From: Opitutaceae bacterium
GTDB lineage: Bacteria; Verrucomicrobiota; Verrucomicrobiia; Opitutales; Opitutaceae
Direction of reading: 5' to 3'
Length of the DNA stretch: 64,000 nt
NCBI GenBank assembly: GCA_023269565.1
Contig: JAHFTD010000002.1
Coordinates: forward strand, 1-64,000
Within the stretch, counting starts at the first letter, position 1; every line of letters begins with the position of its first letter. Below the pieces are notes generated by a model. The model saw nothing but the letters and a program-made list of their open reading frames with translations. It had not been told where the DNA came from and ran no database searches. A program made the position numbers and the translations under genes. Below, piece after piece: positions 38,952 to 47,296 of the stretch.

Positions 38952-40691
38952 ATGTCCGAGACTCCGGCCGATGCGCCCATGATGTTCCTGTTACTCGCCT
39001 TCAACGAAAGCAACCAATTGGCCGTGCGGCGCGGCGGCAACCGGCTGGGCCACGCTTTTGTCGGGGCAACTGAGACGGCGGCGCGCGCACGACTGGAAGC
39101 AAACTTTCCCGGGCATACACCTCCGGCGGAGTATTTCACGGCACCAGCCGGCAGTGTGATTTACCGGGTATTTCTGACTCAGGTGCAGGGAGAATCGACC
39201 GACGGTGAGATAGAGTTCCATTCCCTGGAGGACTTGGAAAAACGACGCGCAGCACTCAGTCCGTCGCTGACCGTGGTTCTGGACGGCCTGGAGCCGCACC
39301 TAATGGCGGTTCCCTATCTGCAGCTGGGAGAGAACGACTATATCTACAAATTCCGGGTCGAGAAGGACCGCAACCAGGACATCTACCAGCAGGACGCGGC
39401 GGCGCGTGATCTCTACCAGAGCCACCTGTGCGAGGCGATCAAGGCGCTGGCGCGCACCAGCGAACGCACGGCCACGCGCCCGGCGCGGCTCGACTTCGGC
39501 GCCGTGCGTTATGTCATTCCCAGCCACTTCGGATTCTGCCTCGGGGTGAAGAACGCCATCGAGCGAGCCTACGAGACGCTCGCCGCCAACCCCGCCCGCC
39601 GGGTGTTTATGCTCAGCGAGTTGATCCACAATCCGTTTGTAAACGAGGATCTGCTCCGCCGCGGGCTGCGCTTTCTGCAGACGGACAAAGGGCTGCCCTA
39701 CACGCTGAGCGGCCGGATGGCCCAGACGCACAGCGGCGAGCTATCCCTATGGGATTCGCTCACCAGCGAAGACATCGTGATTATTCCAGCGTTCGGGGCG
39801 ACGGACGAGGACAAGAAACGCCTCGTGCGGAAGGGCATCCGCGTGGCGCAATACGACGCCACCTGCATGCTGGTGGAAAAGGTCTGGAAAGCCGCGCGCG
39901 CTTTCGGCCGCGAGGGCTTCACGGTCATCATCCACGGCAAAAGTGAACACGAAGAGACCAAGGCCACGTTTTCCAACACGCGGCGGCACGCCCATTCCAT
40001 CATCATCCGCACAATGGAGGAAGCCCGTCTGCTCGGCGACTTCATTGGCTGGCCCACTGAGGATAAGCACCGGGCGATACTCGTCCGCTTCGCCGGTTTA
40101 TATACGCCGGGCTTTGACCCTTCCCGGCATCTCGACCGCATCGCCATCGTCAACCAGACCACGCTACTCATGAACGAGACCGCGGCGATCATTGACTACT
40201 TCAAGGTCATTTTTGCGGAGAAATATGGAGAGTTGGACGGTCTGGCTCATGTCGGTGGTGCGGGCAAGAAAGACACACTCTGCTACGCCACCCAGGTCAA
40301 CCAGGATGCGCTCCGCCGCGCCCTGGAGGAAAGTCTCGACGCGGCTTTCATCATCGGCGGGAAAAACAGTTCCAACACCTACCAACTCTACCGTCTCTGC
40401 GAGGAGAAACTGGGCAAGCGGGCCTACTTCATCCAATCGGAGGCCAACATCCGCAACCGCGACGAGATTGAGCACTATGTTTTTCCTGCCGGGCATGGCC
40501 AGGGTGGCCGGACCGAGGTGCATCCGCTCTGGCCCAAAGACAAGACCGCTAAGGACGTGCTGATCACGGGCGGAGCTTCCTGCCCTGACGGACTGATCCA
40601 GCAAGTGATCATCCGCATAAATTCCCACTTTGCGCCCCAGCAGCTGCGCCGCGTAGAGGATGTGCTCCGGGATTTAACCGGCGGCGTTTAG
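38952..40691 (+). CDS. ispH: 4-hydroxy-3-methylbut-2-enyl diphosphate reductase with a long N-terminal extension
   Basis: IspH makes IPP and DMAPP in the last step of the MEP pathway using a [4Fe-4S] cluster. Motifs: SHFGFCLGVKNAI at about residue 190, YDATCMLVEKVWKAA, IHGKSEHEETKATFSN, IVNQTTLLMNET, GGKNSSNTYQL and ITGGASCPDGLIQ. The HGKSEHEET form matches the plant/cyanobacterial branch, not the short E. coli type. With 579 residues (ATG 38952) it is far longer than the ~310 or ~400 typical lengths, because about 185 residues precede the first cluster motif. I do not recognise that N-terminal part. The convergent OMP gene overlaps the stop by 4 nt. Confidence 0.92.
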   Translation: MSETPADAPMMFLLLAFNESNQLAVRRGGNRLGHAFVGATETAARARLEANFPGHTPPAEYFTAPAGSVIYRVFLTQVQGESTDGEIEFHSLEDLEKRRAALSPSLTVVLDGLEPHLMAVPYLQLGENDYIYKFRVEKDRNQDIYQQDAAARDLYQSHLCEAIKALARTSERTATRPARLDFGAVRYVIPSHFGFCLGVKNAIERAYETLAANPARRVFMLSELIHNPFVNEDLLRRGLRFLQTDKGLPYTLSGRMAQTHSGELSLWDSLTSEDIVIIPAFGATDEDKKRLVRKGIRVAQYDATCMLVEKVWKAARAFGREGFTVIIHGKSEHEETKATFSNTRRHAHSIIIRTMEEARLLGDFIGWPTEDKHRAILVRFAGLYTPGFDPSRHLDRIAIVNQTTLLMNETAAIIDYFKVIFAEKYGELDGLAHVGGAGKKDTLCYATQVNQDALRRALEESLDAAFIIGGKNSSNTYQLYRLCEEKLGKRAYFIQSEANIRNRDEIEHYVFPAGHGQGGRTEVHPLWPKDKTAKDVLITGGASCPDGLIQQVIIRINSHFAPQQLRRVEDVLRDLTGGV

Positions 40692-41935
40692 AATTTGATA
40701 CTAAGGCCGCCGCGCACGCCTACGGTGCCACTGAGGTCGATCTTGGCCGTCCGGCCGCCAACCGATTGACTGTAGTTGCCGATACTTTCGTAGCTGACAC
40801 CGGCAAAGACCCCGGCGCGATCATTCAACTGCCATTGGGCGTCCATGTTGGCATAATAACCGGAAAAATATTTACTCGCCACACTGTCCTCAGATACGGA
40901 AATGGGATCAGTAATACCCGTGGCTTTGAAAGATTCTGTCGCACTGTAGACACTGCCAGCGTAGGCGGCGGAGAAACCAATGCTGGTATTGATACTGATA
41001 TCCTTGGTCAACATGGCGCGGAGCTCGGGCCCGACACGCATGATGTAGTAAGCGCCTGATATTTTCCAAACCCCGTTCACATTCGCCGCCCCGGGAGTGG
41101 AAGTTTCGCGGTGACTGGTTGCATCTGGAACTGTAGCAAGAGGCACAGTGGTCTCAACACCCGACCCTACCACCGTGTTATCTGGCAATGTAAGGGCCGT
41201 AAAGGTTGGCGCAATATAACCCGCAGCAGGTATGCCCTGGTCAGGTTGCAGATTTAACAAAAAGATATCTTGGACGGAGTTTAACGTTGATTGGACATCA
41301 CCAGCTTTATTGCCACTGATGGTGCTGATGGCCAGTCCGGCCACCAAATTCACCTCCCAATGCTTGCCGAGTTTGCCAAGCAGTCTTTCCACTTGGAGTT
41401 CGACCCCGCTTGAATATTTGCTCTTCGTGTCGAATCCCGCCCCAGCGCTGGTTGCGCTATACGAATTCATCGCGATACCCGTGCCATTGCCCAGAGCGAC
41501 TACTTGTGAGGCATTGGAATAACTCCAATAGCGTGTTTGTCCGGGAGTATAGCTTAAATAGGGTCCCGTGGTCACATTATTGGTATCGGTGACGTAATAG
41601 ACACCGCCTGGGGCGGAGGTTTGCCGGCCGGCAGAATCTGCTTCATTCTGTGGCCCGGTAATGCGGAGACTGTCCTTGATGACACCTCCGTCGGTATATT
41701 TTCGATCGACTTCACCTGAGGAAGGTAAGGCAATGGGATTGGGGAAGGGCACCGTGCCTAGATTGCCAAAATGCACCTTGGGGCCGGTAGCCAAACGGAA
41801 TCCAAATTTCAGGTTGTTTTTTGCATCCGAGAAAAAACCGAGATCCCCCAGGTCCGTGTCCTCCTCCTCCTCGGCAATAATTTTCGGCCCAAAGGCCAGA
41901 CAGATGGCAGCGGCCAGATAAATGCGGATTTTCAT
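40688..41935 (-). CDS. Probable outer-membrane beta-barrel protein of the ParA cluster
   Basis: The ATG at 41935 gives 415 residues with a signal peptide (IRIYLAAAICLAFGPKIIA) and an acidic start to the mature chain. The body has alternating hydrophobic strands rich in Gly, Ser, Thr, Asn and Tyr (RLATGPKVHFGNLG, ISINTSIGFSAAYAGSVY, AGVFAGVSYESIGNY), and the chain ends with phenylalanine (GLSIKF), the usual signal for outer-membrane insertion. The gene is visibly more AT-rich than its neighbours. It is the last of four minus-strand genes headed by the ParA-like ATPase. No family recognised. Confidence 0.7.
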   Translation of the reverse strand: MKIRIYLAAAICLAFGPKIIAEEEEDTDLGDLGFFSDAKNNLKFGFRLATGPKVHFGNLGTVPFPNPIALPSSGEVDRKYTDGGVIKDSLRITGPQNEADSAGRQTSAPGGVYYVTDTNNVTTGPYLSYTPGQTRYWSYSNASQVVALGNGTGIAMNSYSATSAGAGFDTKSKYSSGVELQVERLLGKLGKHWEVNLVAGLAISTISGNKAGDVQSTLNSVQDIFLLNLQPDQGIPAAGYIAPTFTALTLPDNTVVGSGVETTVPLATVPDATSHRETSTPGAANVNGVWKISGAYYIMRVGPELRAMLTKDISINTSIGFSAAYAGSVYSATESFKATGITDPISVSEDSVASKYFSGYYANMDAQWQLNDRAGVFAGVSYESIGNYSQSVGGRTAKIDLSGTVGVRGGLSIKF

Positions 41936-41994
41936 ATGTTCAACGGAGATAGCGAATGCCGGCGCTTGGGAAAAGGCCAGAGCAATAAAGTTCC

Positions 41995-42738
41995 TCAAGC
42001 TTTTTCCATCGGCGCTTTCGGCTCGTCCTTCAGCAGGCCCATCTGCCGGAGCTTGCGTTTGATGTCCTCGCCCTGCTGTTCCAATTCCGTCTCTTTCTCC
42101 TGCTGTAGCTGCATTTTCTCAAAGAGGGTGGTTTCGCTTTGGTCCAGGAATTCCTCGCGCTCCTTTAGTGCCTGCCGCTGCTCCTTGATTGACTGTTCTT
42201 GCCGATCCAGCTCCTCCCTGAGTTTCCGCAGGGCCTCCTCCTGTTCGGGCAACGCCGCGGCACCGCCGGCAGCGGGCTGGTTTTGCATCGAGGCGATGAC
42301 CAACTCGCGGGCCTTGAGCAAGGCTTCGGCCTCCGCCAGCGCACGCTCGCGGTCCGTCAGCCTGGATTCAAGTGTGGCCAGGGCCATGTCGCGCTCCCCG
42401 AGCTTGGCTTCGAGGGTGCGAATGGCTTTTTCCAGTTCGGTGACCTGGCCGCCGGTCAGGGCTGCCTCACCCGACCAAGGGGCGCGGGATTTGGAAATGA
42501 TGGCGTCAATCGAGCGGCGCGCATCAGCCGTGGCCTGCGTTGCCTCCTGGGCGCGCTGCAGGGGGCTGATGCGGCGCTGGAGAACAAGAGGCTTGGGTCC
42601 GGAGGGTCGGGTCGCGGGATTGCCCGGCGGCGGGGCGAACTTAGGTGGGCCGGGCGGACGCAGCGACGGCGGAGGTGCGGACGACGGCGGAGGTGCAGAC
42701 GGCGGCGGGAGTGCGGACGGCGGCGGGGGGGCTTCCAC
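41995..42738 (-). CDS. Proline-rich coiled-coil protein of the ParA cluster
   Basis: This 247-residue protein starts at GTG 42738. The first ~50 residues are a flexible, low-complexity head with PPPSAP repeats. From about residue 85 to 235 it is almost entirely a long coiled coil (VTELEKAIRTLEAKLGERDMALATLESRLTDRERAL, then EQEEALRKLREELDRQEQSIKEQRQ), with no membrane helix or signal peptide. Such a layout (disordered arm plus rod) is common in cytoplasmic scaffold proteins. The gene is 15 nt downstream of the 325-aa gene and 59 nt upstream of the OMP gene. Confidence 0.75.
   Translation of the reverse strand: MEAPPPPSALPPPSAPPPSSAPPPSLRPPGPPKFAPPPGNPATRPSGPKPLVLQRRISPLQRAQEATQATADARRSIDAIISKSRAPWSGEAALTGGQVTELEKAIRTLEAKLGERDMALATLESRLTDRERALAEAEALLKARELVIASMQNQPAAGGAAALPEQEEALRKLREELDRQEQSIKEQRQALKEREEFLDQSETTLFEKMQLQQEKETELEQQGEDIKRKLRQMGLLKDEPKAPMEKA
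42660..42735 (-). repeat. GC-rich tandem repeat coding PPPSA units
   Basis: An ~18-nt unit (GCGGACGACGGCGGAGGT on the plus strand, with variants) is repeated about four times at the start of the coiled-coil gene and encodes its PPPSAP head. Such in-frame repeats can vary in copy number by slippage. Confidence 0.7.
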
Positions 42739-42753
42739 GGAAAAGGTGCAGGG

Positions 42754-43731
42754 CTAGCGCTTGCCGAACAACCGGGAGAACAACCCGGCCTTTTTCTCCG
42801 CTCCGGCGGCCGCGGCGGCAGCGGCAGGTTTCGTCCTGGCGAGCTGGCTCTTCAGGATATCACCAGTCAGTCGGGCCGCCACAGCCTCGCAGGCCGGGTC
42901 ATTTAGCGTAACCAAGTAACGCTCGAGCGAGGCGCCATCGGAGAGATTCTTAACCAACGCCGCCTGTTGATCTTTGAACCAGCCCAGCGTAGCTTCGATA
43001 TTCCGGCGCACGACGGCCTCGGTCTTGGCCAGTGATTCCGGGCCCATCGTCTTGGCCGCCGCCGCATCGGCCGGGCTGACCTTAGTGCCGTAGGACTTGG
43101 CCAAGGCCAGTTGCTCGGGACGCGGCAGCATTGCCACGGCGAGTCCCAGCGCCTCGGCGAGGTGCAGGCCGGTGGCGCCGCGGCGGTAGGGCAGGAATTT
43201 TCCAATGCCTTCCTCGTCGCCGTGCGTGAGCGCGTTCAGCATGTGGCGGAAATCACCGCCGAGCACAATGCGCGTGGACATCTGCTGGCCCAGGTTGGCG
43301 AATTCACCGATGGTCTTGATGCCCTCCGAGGAGCAGACCGAGCGCGTGCCGTCGCTCATTACGACCAGCGAAAGCGGATACGGCTCGGGGATGCTGAGAC
43401 GGGAGAGGGTTTTGAGGATGGGATTCTCCTTGGCGGAAGTCTCCTCGACCTGCGCCACCATGTCGCCGAACGGGTCGTCGAAGGAAAGGGTTTCTGAGAG
43501 AATGCTGGCGAGATGGTCGGCGCGGTCGGTTTTGCCCGCGATTTCCGGGAGCATCAACAGTTCCTCGTAGTTAAAATTGATATATTTGGTAGGTTTCTCG
43601 TCATCGGCTTTCAGCGGCCAGTCCTTGATTTCCAGGTTTTGGGCCAGGCTGACCAATGAAGTGTCAGCCATGATGGAATTGCGGAACTTGGTGCGGATAT
43701 CATCCCAGTCTTTGGCAGTATATTTGGCCAT
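42754..43731 (-). CDS. Cytoplasmic helical protein of the ParA cluster, unknown function
   Basis: The 325-residue protein has no signal peptide or membrane helix. It begins KYTAKDWDDIRTKFRN; the middle contains LSRLSIPEPYPLSLVVMSDGTRSVCSSEGIKTIGEFANLGQQM, which looks like a helix-hairpin-helix segment similar to the RNA-polymerase alpha C-terminal domain style (TIGEL/TIGEF motif). Then come helices and an alanine-rich linker (KPAAAAAAAGAEKK) that ends in a short basic-aromatic tail, GLFSRLFGKR. The tail after a linker looks like a targeting or docking peptide. It lies 26 nt after the ParA gene. Confidence 0.75.
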   Translation of the reverse strand: MAKYTAKDWDDIRTKFRNSIMADTSLVSLAQNLEIKDWPLKADDEKPTKYINFNYEELLMLPEIAGKTDRADHLASILSETLSFDDPFGDMVAQVEETSAKENPILKTLSRLSIPEPYPLSLVVMSDGTRSVCSSEGIKTIGEFANLGQQMSTRIVLGGDFRHMLNALTHGDEEGIGKFLPYRRGATGLHLAEALGLAVAMLPRPEQLALAKSYGTKVSPADAAAAKTMGPESLAKTEAVVRRNIEATLGWFKDQQAALVKNLSDGASLERYLVTLNDPACEAVAARLTGDILKSQLARTKPAAAAAAAGAEKKAGLFSRLFGKR

Positions 43732-43757
43732 GGCTCGTGAGTTTTGGTTATAGGAAG

Positions 43758-44651
43758 TTAACTGGAGGAGGTGTGCTCGATGATCTCGTTTGCCAGCCGG
43801 AGGTAGTCGTTGGCCACACTGTCTTCTTCCGTCCCCTCCGTGCCGACCAGGAAGACCGGCAGGCCCAGCGTGACGGCGCGTCGCACCACCATCGCGTCGC
43901 GGATCTGCGTGCCCATTAGTTTGGCGATCGGAGAGACGCCGCGCTTCTGCTGCTTAAACTGATTCAGGCGGAGTTGCATCCGCATCTTCGGCACCTCGAT
44001 GTCCACGTTCTGCTTGATGGAATTGAATACAATGCCGAAAACCATCGCCGCGGGCCCCATCGCCGTGGTGCGGAAGCTGGCAGAGGTTTGCTGGAAGCGG
44101 ACGAGCTTCTCGATGAGCAGCGTGAAGCCAATCAGACTCAGAGCGTCGGGATTGGAGGGCACATACATCTCGTTGGCGCAATAGACGCCGTTTTGGGAGG
44201 CGCGCAGGATGTTGGGCGGGCAGTCGAAGAGGATGAAGTCGTAATTCTTCTCAATCTCCGCCAGCTGCTCCTGGAAGATGACGTAGGAGGGTCGTTTGGG
44301 GTCGGATTTGTAATCGCCCTCGAGGTCGACGAGATTGAACGAGGTCGGGATGAGGTCGAGTCCGGGGAGGAGTTTCTCTCCTTCCTTACCCTCGAGCACG
44401 TCCTTGATCACACAGTCTTTCAAGCGCTGCGTGCCAGGATCAAAGATGGAATAAACCGAACCCGTGCCAGTCGCGTTGATCTTATTCCAGCGATCAAGCT
44501 TCATCAGCCAGATGCTGGCATTCGATTGCGTATCGAGGTCGATCAGCAGCACGCGCAGCCCGCGTTTGACGAGACTGGCTGCCGTGTTGACGATCAGCGA
44601 CGTCTTGCCAACGCCACCCTTGTAGTTGATGAATGCAATCTTGCGCACCAT
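43758..44651 (-). CDS. ParA/MinD-family ATPase
   Basis: The 297-residue protein has the deviant Walker A KGGVGKTS at residues 11-18, a switch region LIDLDTQSNAS with the ParA-type DxDxQ, and the Walker B region FILFDCPPN. It lacks the N-terminal DNA-binding helix-turn-helix of plasmid ParA and the C-terminal amphipathic helix of MinD. No parB, parS-like repeats or origin lie nearby, so it is an orphan positioning ATPase instead of the chromosome ParA. It heads a four-gene cluster and is divergent from a thioesterase gene across 143 nt. Known ParA relatives place cargos such as carboxysomes, chemotaxis arrays or secretion systems. Confidence 0.9.
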   Translation of the reverse strand: MVRKIAFINYKGGVGKTSLIVNTAASLVKRGLRVLLIDLDTQSNASIWLMKLDRWNKINATGTGSVYSIFDPGTQRLKDCVIKDVLEGKEGEKLLPGLDLIPTSFNLVDLEGDYKSDPKRPSYVIFQEQLAEIEKNYDFILFDCPPNILRASQNGVYCANEMYVPSNPDALSLIGFTLLIEKLVRFQQTSASFRTTAMGPAAMVFGIVFNSIKQNVDIEVPKMRMQLRLNQFKQQKRGVSPIAKLMGTQIRDAMVVRRAVTLGLPVFLVGTEGTEEDSVANDYLRLANEIIEHTSSS

Positions 44652-44794
44652 GATGTTTGTTTGGGTCTAAAGCTTTATTCGTGCAAGATGCCACAGCGGC
44701 GTCGCTGCGCGAGTTAAAAATAAGATGACCTAAAGCCCGGCGCGGTGGAAGATTTTTGTTTTCAGGGCGTTGAATTTCGCATCGGGTAACGGTC

Positions 44795-45259
44795 ATGGAC
44801 GAAACCTGCCTGCAGGAGCGCTTTTCCCCCGCCAGCATCTGCTTTGGCTGTGGCCCAGCCAACCCCCGCGGACTTCATGTGCGCAGTTTTGTCCGGGGCG
44901 ACGAGGTCGTGGCCATCTGGCGTGCCGAACCGCACCACGAGGCTTTCCCCGGCATGCTCAACGGCGGCATCATCGGTTCGCTGCTCGACTGCCATTGCAA
45001 CTGGACCGCCGCCTGGCACCTCATGCAGCGCCAGCAACTCGAGCAGCCTCCCTGCACTGTCACCGCCGATTATGCCATCAAGCTGCTGCGCCCCACTCCA
45101 ACTGATGGCCCCATCGAACTCGTCGCGCGGGTGGTGGACTCCGCCGCTGCCCGCGTCACGGTGGAGGGCACGCTTAGCGCCGCCGGGAAAGCACGGGCCA
45201 CTTGCCGCGGCACCTTTGTCGCCGTGCAACCCGGCCACCCCGCCTACCACCGTTGGTGA
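44795..45259 (+). CDS. PaaI-family hotdog thioesterase
   Basis: The 154-residue product has the N-terminal CFGCGPANPRGLHV motif and the hotdog helix GMLNGGIIGSLLDCHCNWTAA with the conserved Asp/Asn region. Proteins of this group hydrolyse acyl-CoA thioesters; natural substrate unknown. No signal peptide. It is a single gene between the ParA cluster and tonB. Confidence 0.83.
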   Translation: MDETCLQERFSPASICFGCGPANPRGLHVRSFVRGDEVVAIWRAEPHHEAFPGMLNGGIIGSLLDCHCNWTAAWHLMQRQQLEQPPCTVTADYAIKLLRPTPTDGPIELVARVVDSAAARVTVEGTLSAAGKARATCRGTFVAVQPGHPAYHRW

Positions 45260-45316
45260 GGAATGGACGGCGCGGACGGCCTGATCCGATCACGCGCCCG
45301 CGTGGCCTGCACCAAT

Positions 45317-45994
45317 TTAGTCGGCGGCGAGCGTGAATTCCAACGGCACAGTCAGTCGGAATGAAACAATGCGGCCGTTGCGCCGGCCGGGCTGAAAACG
45401 CCATTTCATCACCGCGCGCATCGCCGCTTCGGCAAAATCGGGATCGGTCGCATGCAGGATGGTGACCGTCACCACTTGTCCGCGCCCGTCGACGACAAAT
45501 TGGACTTCCGCAGTGCCATTTACGCCGGCTTTTCGCATGGTCCAAGGATACTCGGGCGGTGGTTGCACGATCGCCCGCGGCGTCTGGTCGAGTTTGCTGC
45601 CAGGTATGACTCCGGGGCCGTCAGAGGAAATCCAGCGTCCTTCCTGCGGACCACCGGGCAGACCGTTGGGCAGCTGAAAGGTGGCTGATGTCGGCTTAAG
45701 CGCCGAGTCCACCATCGGCACAATGAACACGACCCTCTCTGTAACCGGTCGGGGCAAGTCGCTTTGCTCGGGCACCGCACTGCGACCGCCGCGCGGTGGC
45801 AGATTGCGATCCGTTTCGTGCTCTTGCTCCGTGGTTACGGATTCAATGACCTGAGTCGGCGAGGTAATCTGTGGCGGTTGCACAGACGGGAGAACCGGGT
45901 TGATTGCCGACGGCTTGGCTTTGAACCCGAACAGCAAGACGGCGTGCAATGCCGCTGCGATCAATACTGGAATCGTGTAGCGTCGTTTGTTCAT
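45317..45994 (-). CDS. TonB-like energy transducer
   Basis: The 225-residue protein has one N-terminal transmembrane helix (IPVLIAAALHAVLLFGF), a proline-rich periplasmic region, and a C-terminal TonB domain (PEYPWTMRKAGVNGTAEVQFVVDGRGQVVTVTILHATDPDFAEAAMRAVMKWRFQPG). It would transmit proton-motive energy from ExbB/ExbD to outer-membrane receptors. No receptor gene and no exbBD are next to it; an exbBD pair lies 14 kb away at 59.7-60.7 kb. Confidence 0.88.
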   Translation of the reverse strand: MNKRRYTIPVLIAAALHAVLLFGFKAKPSAINPVLPSVQPPQITSPTQVIESVTTEQEHETDRNLPPRGGRSAVPEQSDLPRPVTERVVFIVPMVDSALKPTSATFQLPNGLPGGPQEGRWISSDGPGVIPGSKLDQTPRAIVQPPPEYPWTMRKAGVNGTAEVQFVVDGRGQVVTVTILHATDPDFAEAAMRAVMKWRFQPGRRNGRIVSFRLTVPLEFTLAAD

Positions 45995-46094
45995 GTTTTG
46001 CCTCCATCTTCATGACGTGCGGCAGCCGGGTTTCTTAGAGCCAGAGCAAACGGCATTGCCAAGCGCGCCCCACCGCGCGTGATATCGTCTCGCG

Positions 46095-46535
46095 ATGAAG
46101 CCCACCGATCTCGCGCTCAACCAGACCCTCGGCATCGCTGATGCGCCCGCCGCCGCGACGCACGTTCTCGAGCTGCCGTTCACCCACCTCGTGCGCAACC
46201 ACATTGGCACGGTCCATGCCGCCGCCCAATTCGCGCTGGCCGAGGCGGCCGCCGCCGAGCGGTTGCGCCGGGATTTTGGCGCCCAGGCCGGTGACGTGGT
46301 GCCCATCATGCGGAGCGTCGAACTGAAATACCGGCAGCCAGCCACCGGCGATCTCCTTGCCTACGCCAGCGTCGCACCGGACGACCGCAGGCACCTCCTC
46401 TCCGATCTCGTGCAGTCCGGCCGCACCCTCGTGACTGTCGAGGTCGAACTGAAGGACCGCACCGGTGCGCTGACCTTTACGGGCAAGTTCCGTTGGTTCA
46501 TCGTCCGGAAGGACAAGTTCCCCGTGACATCATGA
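46095..46535 (+). CDS. Hotdog-fold thioesterase-like protein (DUF4442 type)
   Basis: The 146-residue protein shows LPFTHLVRNHIGTVHAAAQFALAEAAAAERL, a hotdog-fold helix and strand pattern seen in DUF4442 and acyl-CoA thioesterase-like proteins, and VELKYRQPATGDLLAYASV. It lacks a signal peptide. It ends in an ATGA overlap with the next gene, an exported protein. Function inferred from fold only. Confidence 0.7.
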   Translation: MKPTDLALNQTLGIADAPAAATHVLELPFTHLVRNHIGTVHAAAQFALAEAAAAERLRRDFGAQAGDVVPIMRSVELKYRQPATGDLLAYASVAPDDRRHLLSDLVQSGRTLVTVEVELKDRTGALTFTGKFRWFIVRKDKFPVTS

Positions 46536-47248
46536 GCCGCAGCTGGCAACTGCCCCGCGCCGTGCCATTGCTGCTGCTGGCCGCACTCATCCCCGGCAAG
46601 ACAGTGGCCGCCAGCATTCCAGATTATGTGCGGCACGCACTGGCCCAATTTACCGGCGATGCGCCCAAGGGGTGGGCGTATACTCTGACGACGCACAACG
46701 GCAAGGAAACCACGGTCGAGCGCTATGATCCCTCCCAGCCGCCTGGCCGCCAATGGATGCTCCGCGGCCGCAATGGGCGCGCTCCTACCGCTGCCGAGCT
46801 GGAGCAATACGCCAAATTCAAGGCCCGTTCCGCTCCGGCAGTGGCGCGCGCTTCCTTCGACAAGAGCGACATCGATATCGGCGCGGTGCAATTGCTGCAC
46901 GAAGACGCCAACCGCGCGGAATTCGATGGCCGGTTTCGCAATGACAACGGCGACAAGATGCTCGCCCACCTGGGCCTTCGGCTTACCGTAACGAAGCAGC
47001 CCGCTGCCGTTGAATCCTTCCGTCTCCGACTCCTCGCGCCATTTTCCCCCATCCTTGGCGTGAAAATCCAGAAACTAGAGGTCGAACTGACCAATTCACC
47101 GCCCGCAGCAGATCGCCCCGCCCTACCGCTGCACAGCCACGCCCAATTTCAAGGGCGGCTGTTTTTCATCAAAACCATTGAGGAAACCGAAGAGATCAGC
47201 TATTCCGACTACCTGCAGACAACAAGCTCCCCGCCGCCTTCAAAGTAA
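46532..47248 (+). CDS. Exported protein of unknown function
   Basis: ATG 46532 overlaps the previous stop (ATGA), so the track start is 39 nt too early. The 238-residue product has a signal peptide (AVPLLLLAALIPGKTVAAS). The mature part has alternating charged and hydrophobic stretches with no clear repeat. Phrases such as YTLTTHNGKETTVERYDPSQPPGRQWML suggest a periplasmic folded domain. Verrucomicrobia-like; no recognised family. Confidence 0.7.
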   Translation: MSRSWQLPRAVPLLLLAALIPGKTVAASIPDYVRHALAQFTGDAPKGWAYTLTTHNGKETTVERYDPSQPPGRQWMLRGRNGRAPTAAELEQYAKFKARSAPAVARASFDKSDIDIGAVQLLHEDANRAEFDGRFRNDNGDKMLAHLGLRLTVTKQPAAVESFRLRLLAPFSPILGVKIQKLEVELTNSPPAADRPALPLHSHAQFQGRLFFIKTIEETEEISYSDYLQTTSSPPPSK

Positions 47249-47296
47249 GCGCTTGCCGGGCTTGCGCTCTCGCCGTCGACCGCTAGTCTCCGCTTT

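Noticed and set aside
43758-44651. ParA gene as the chromosome partition locus near the origin
   Set aside because: No parB, no parS-like repeat and no dnaA or gid genes are nearby.
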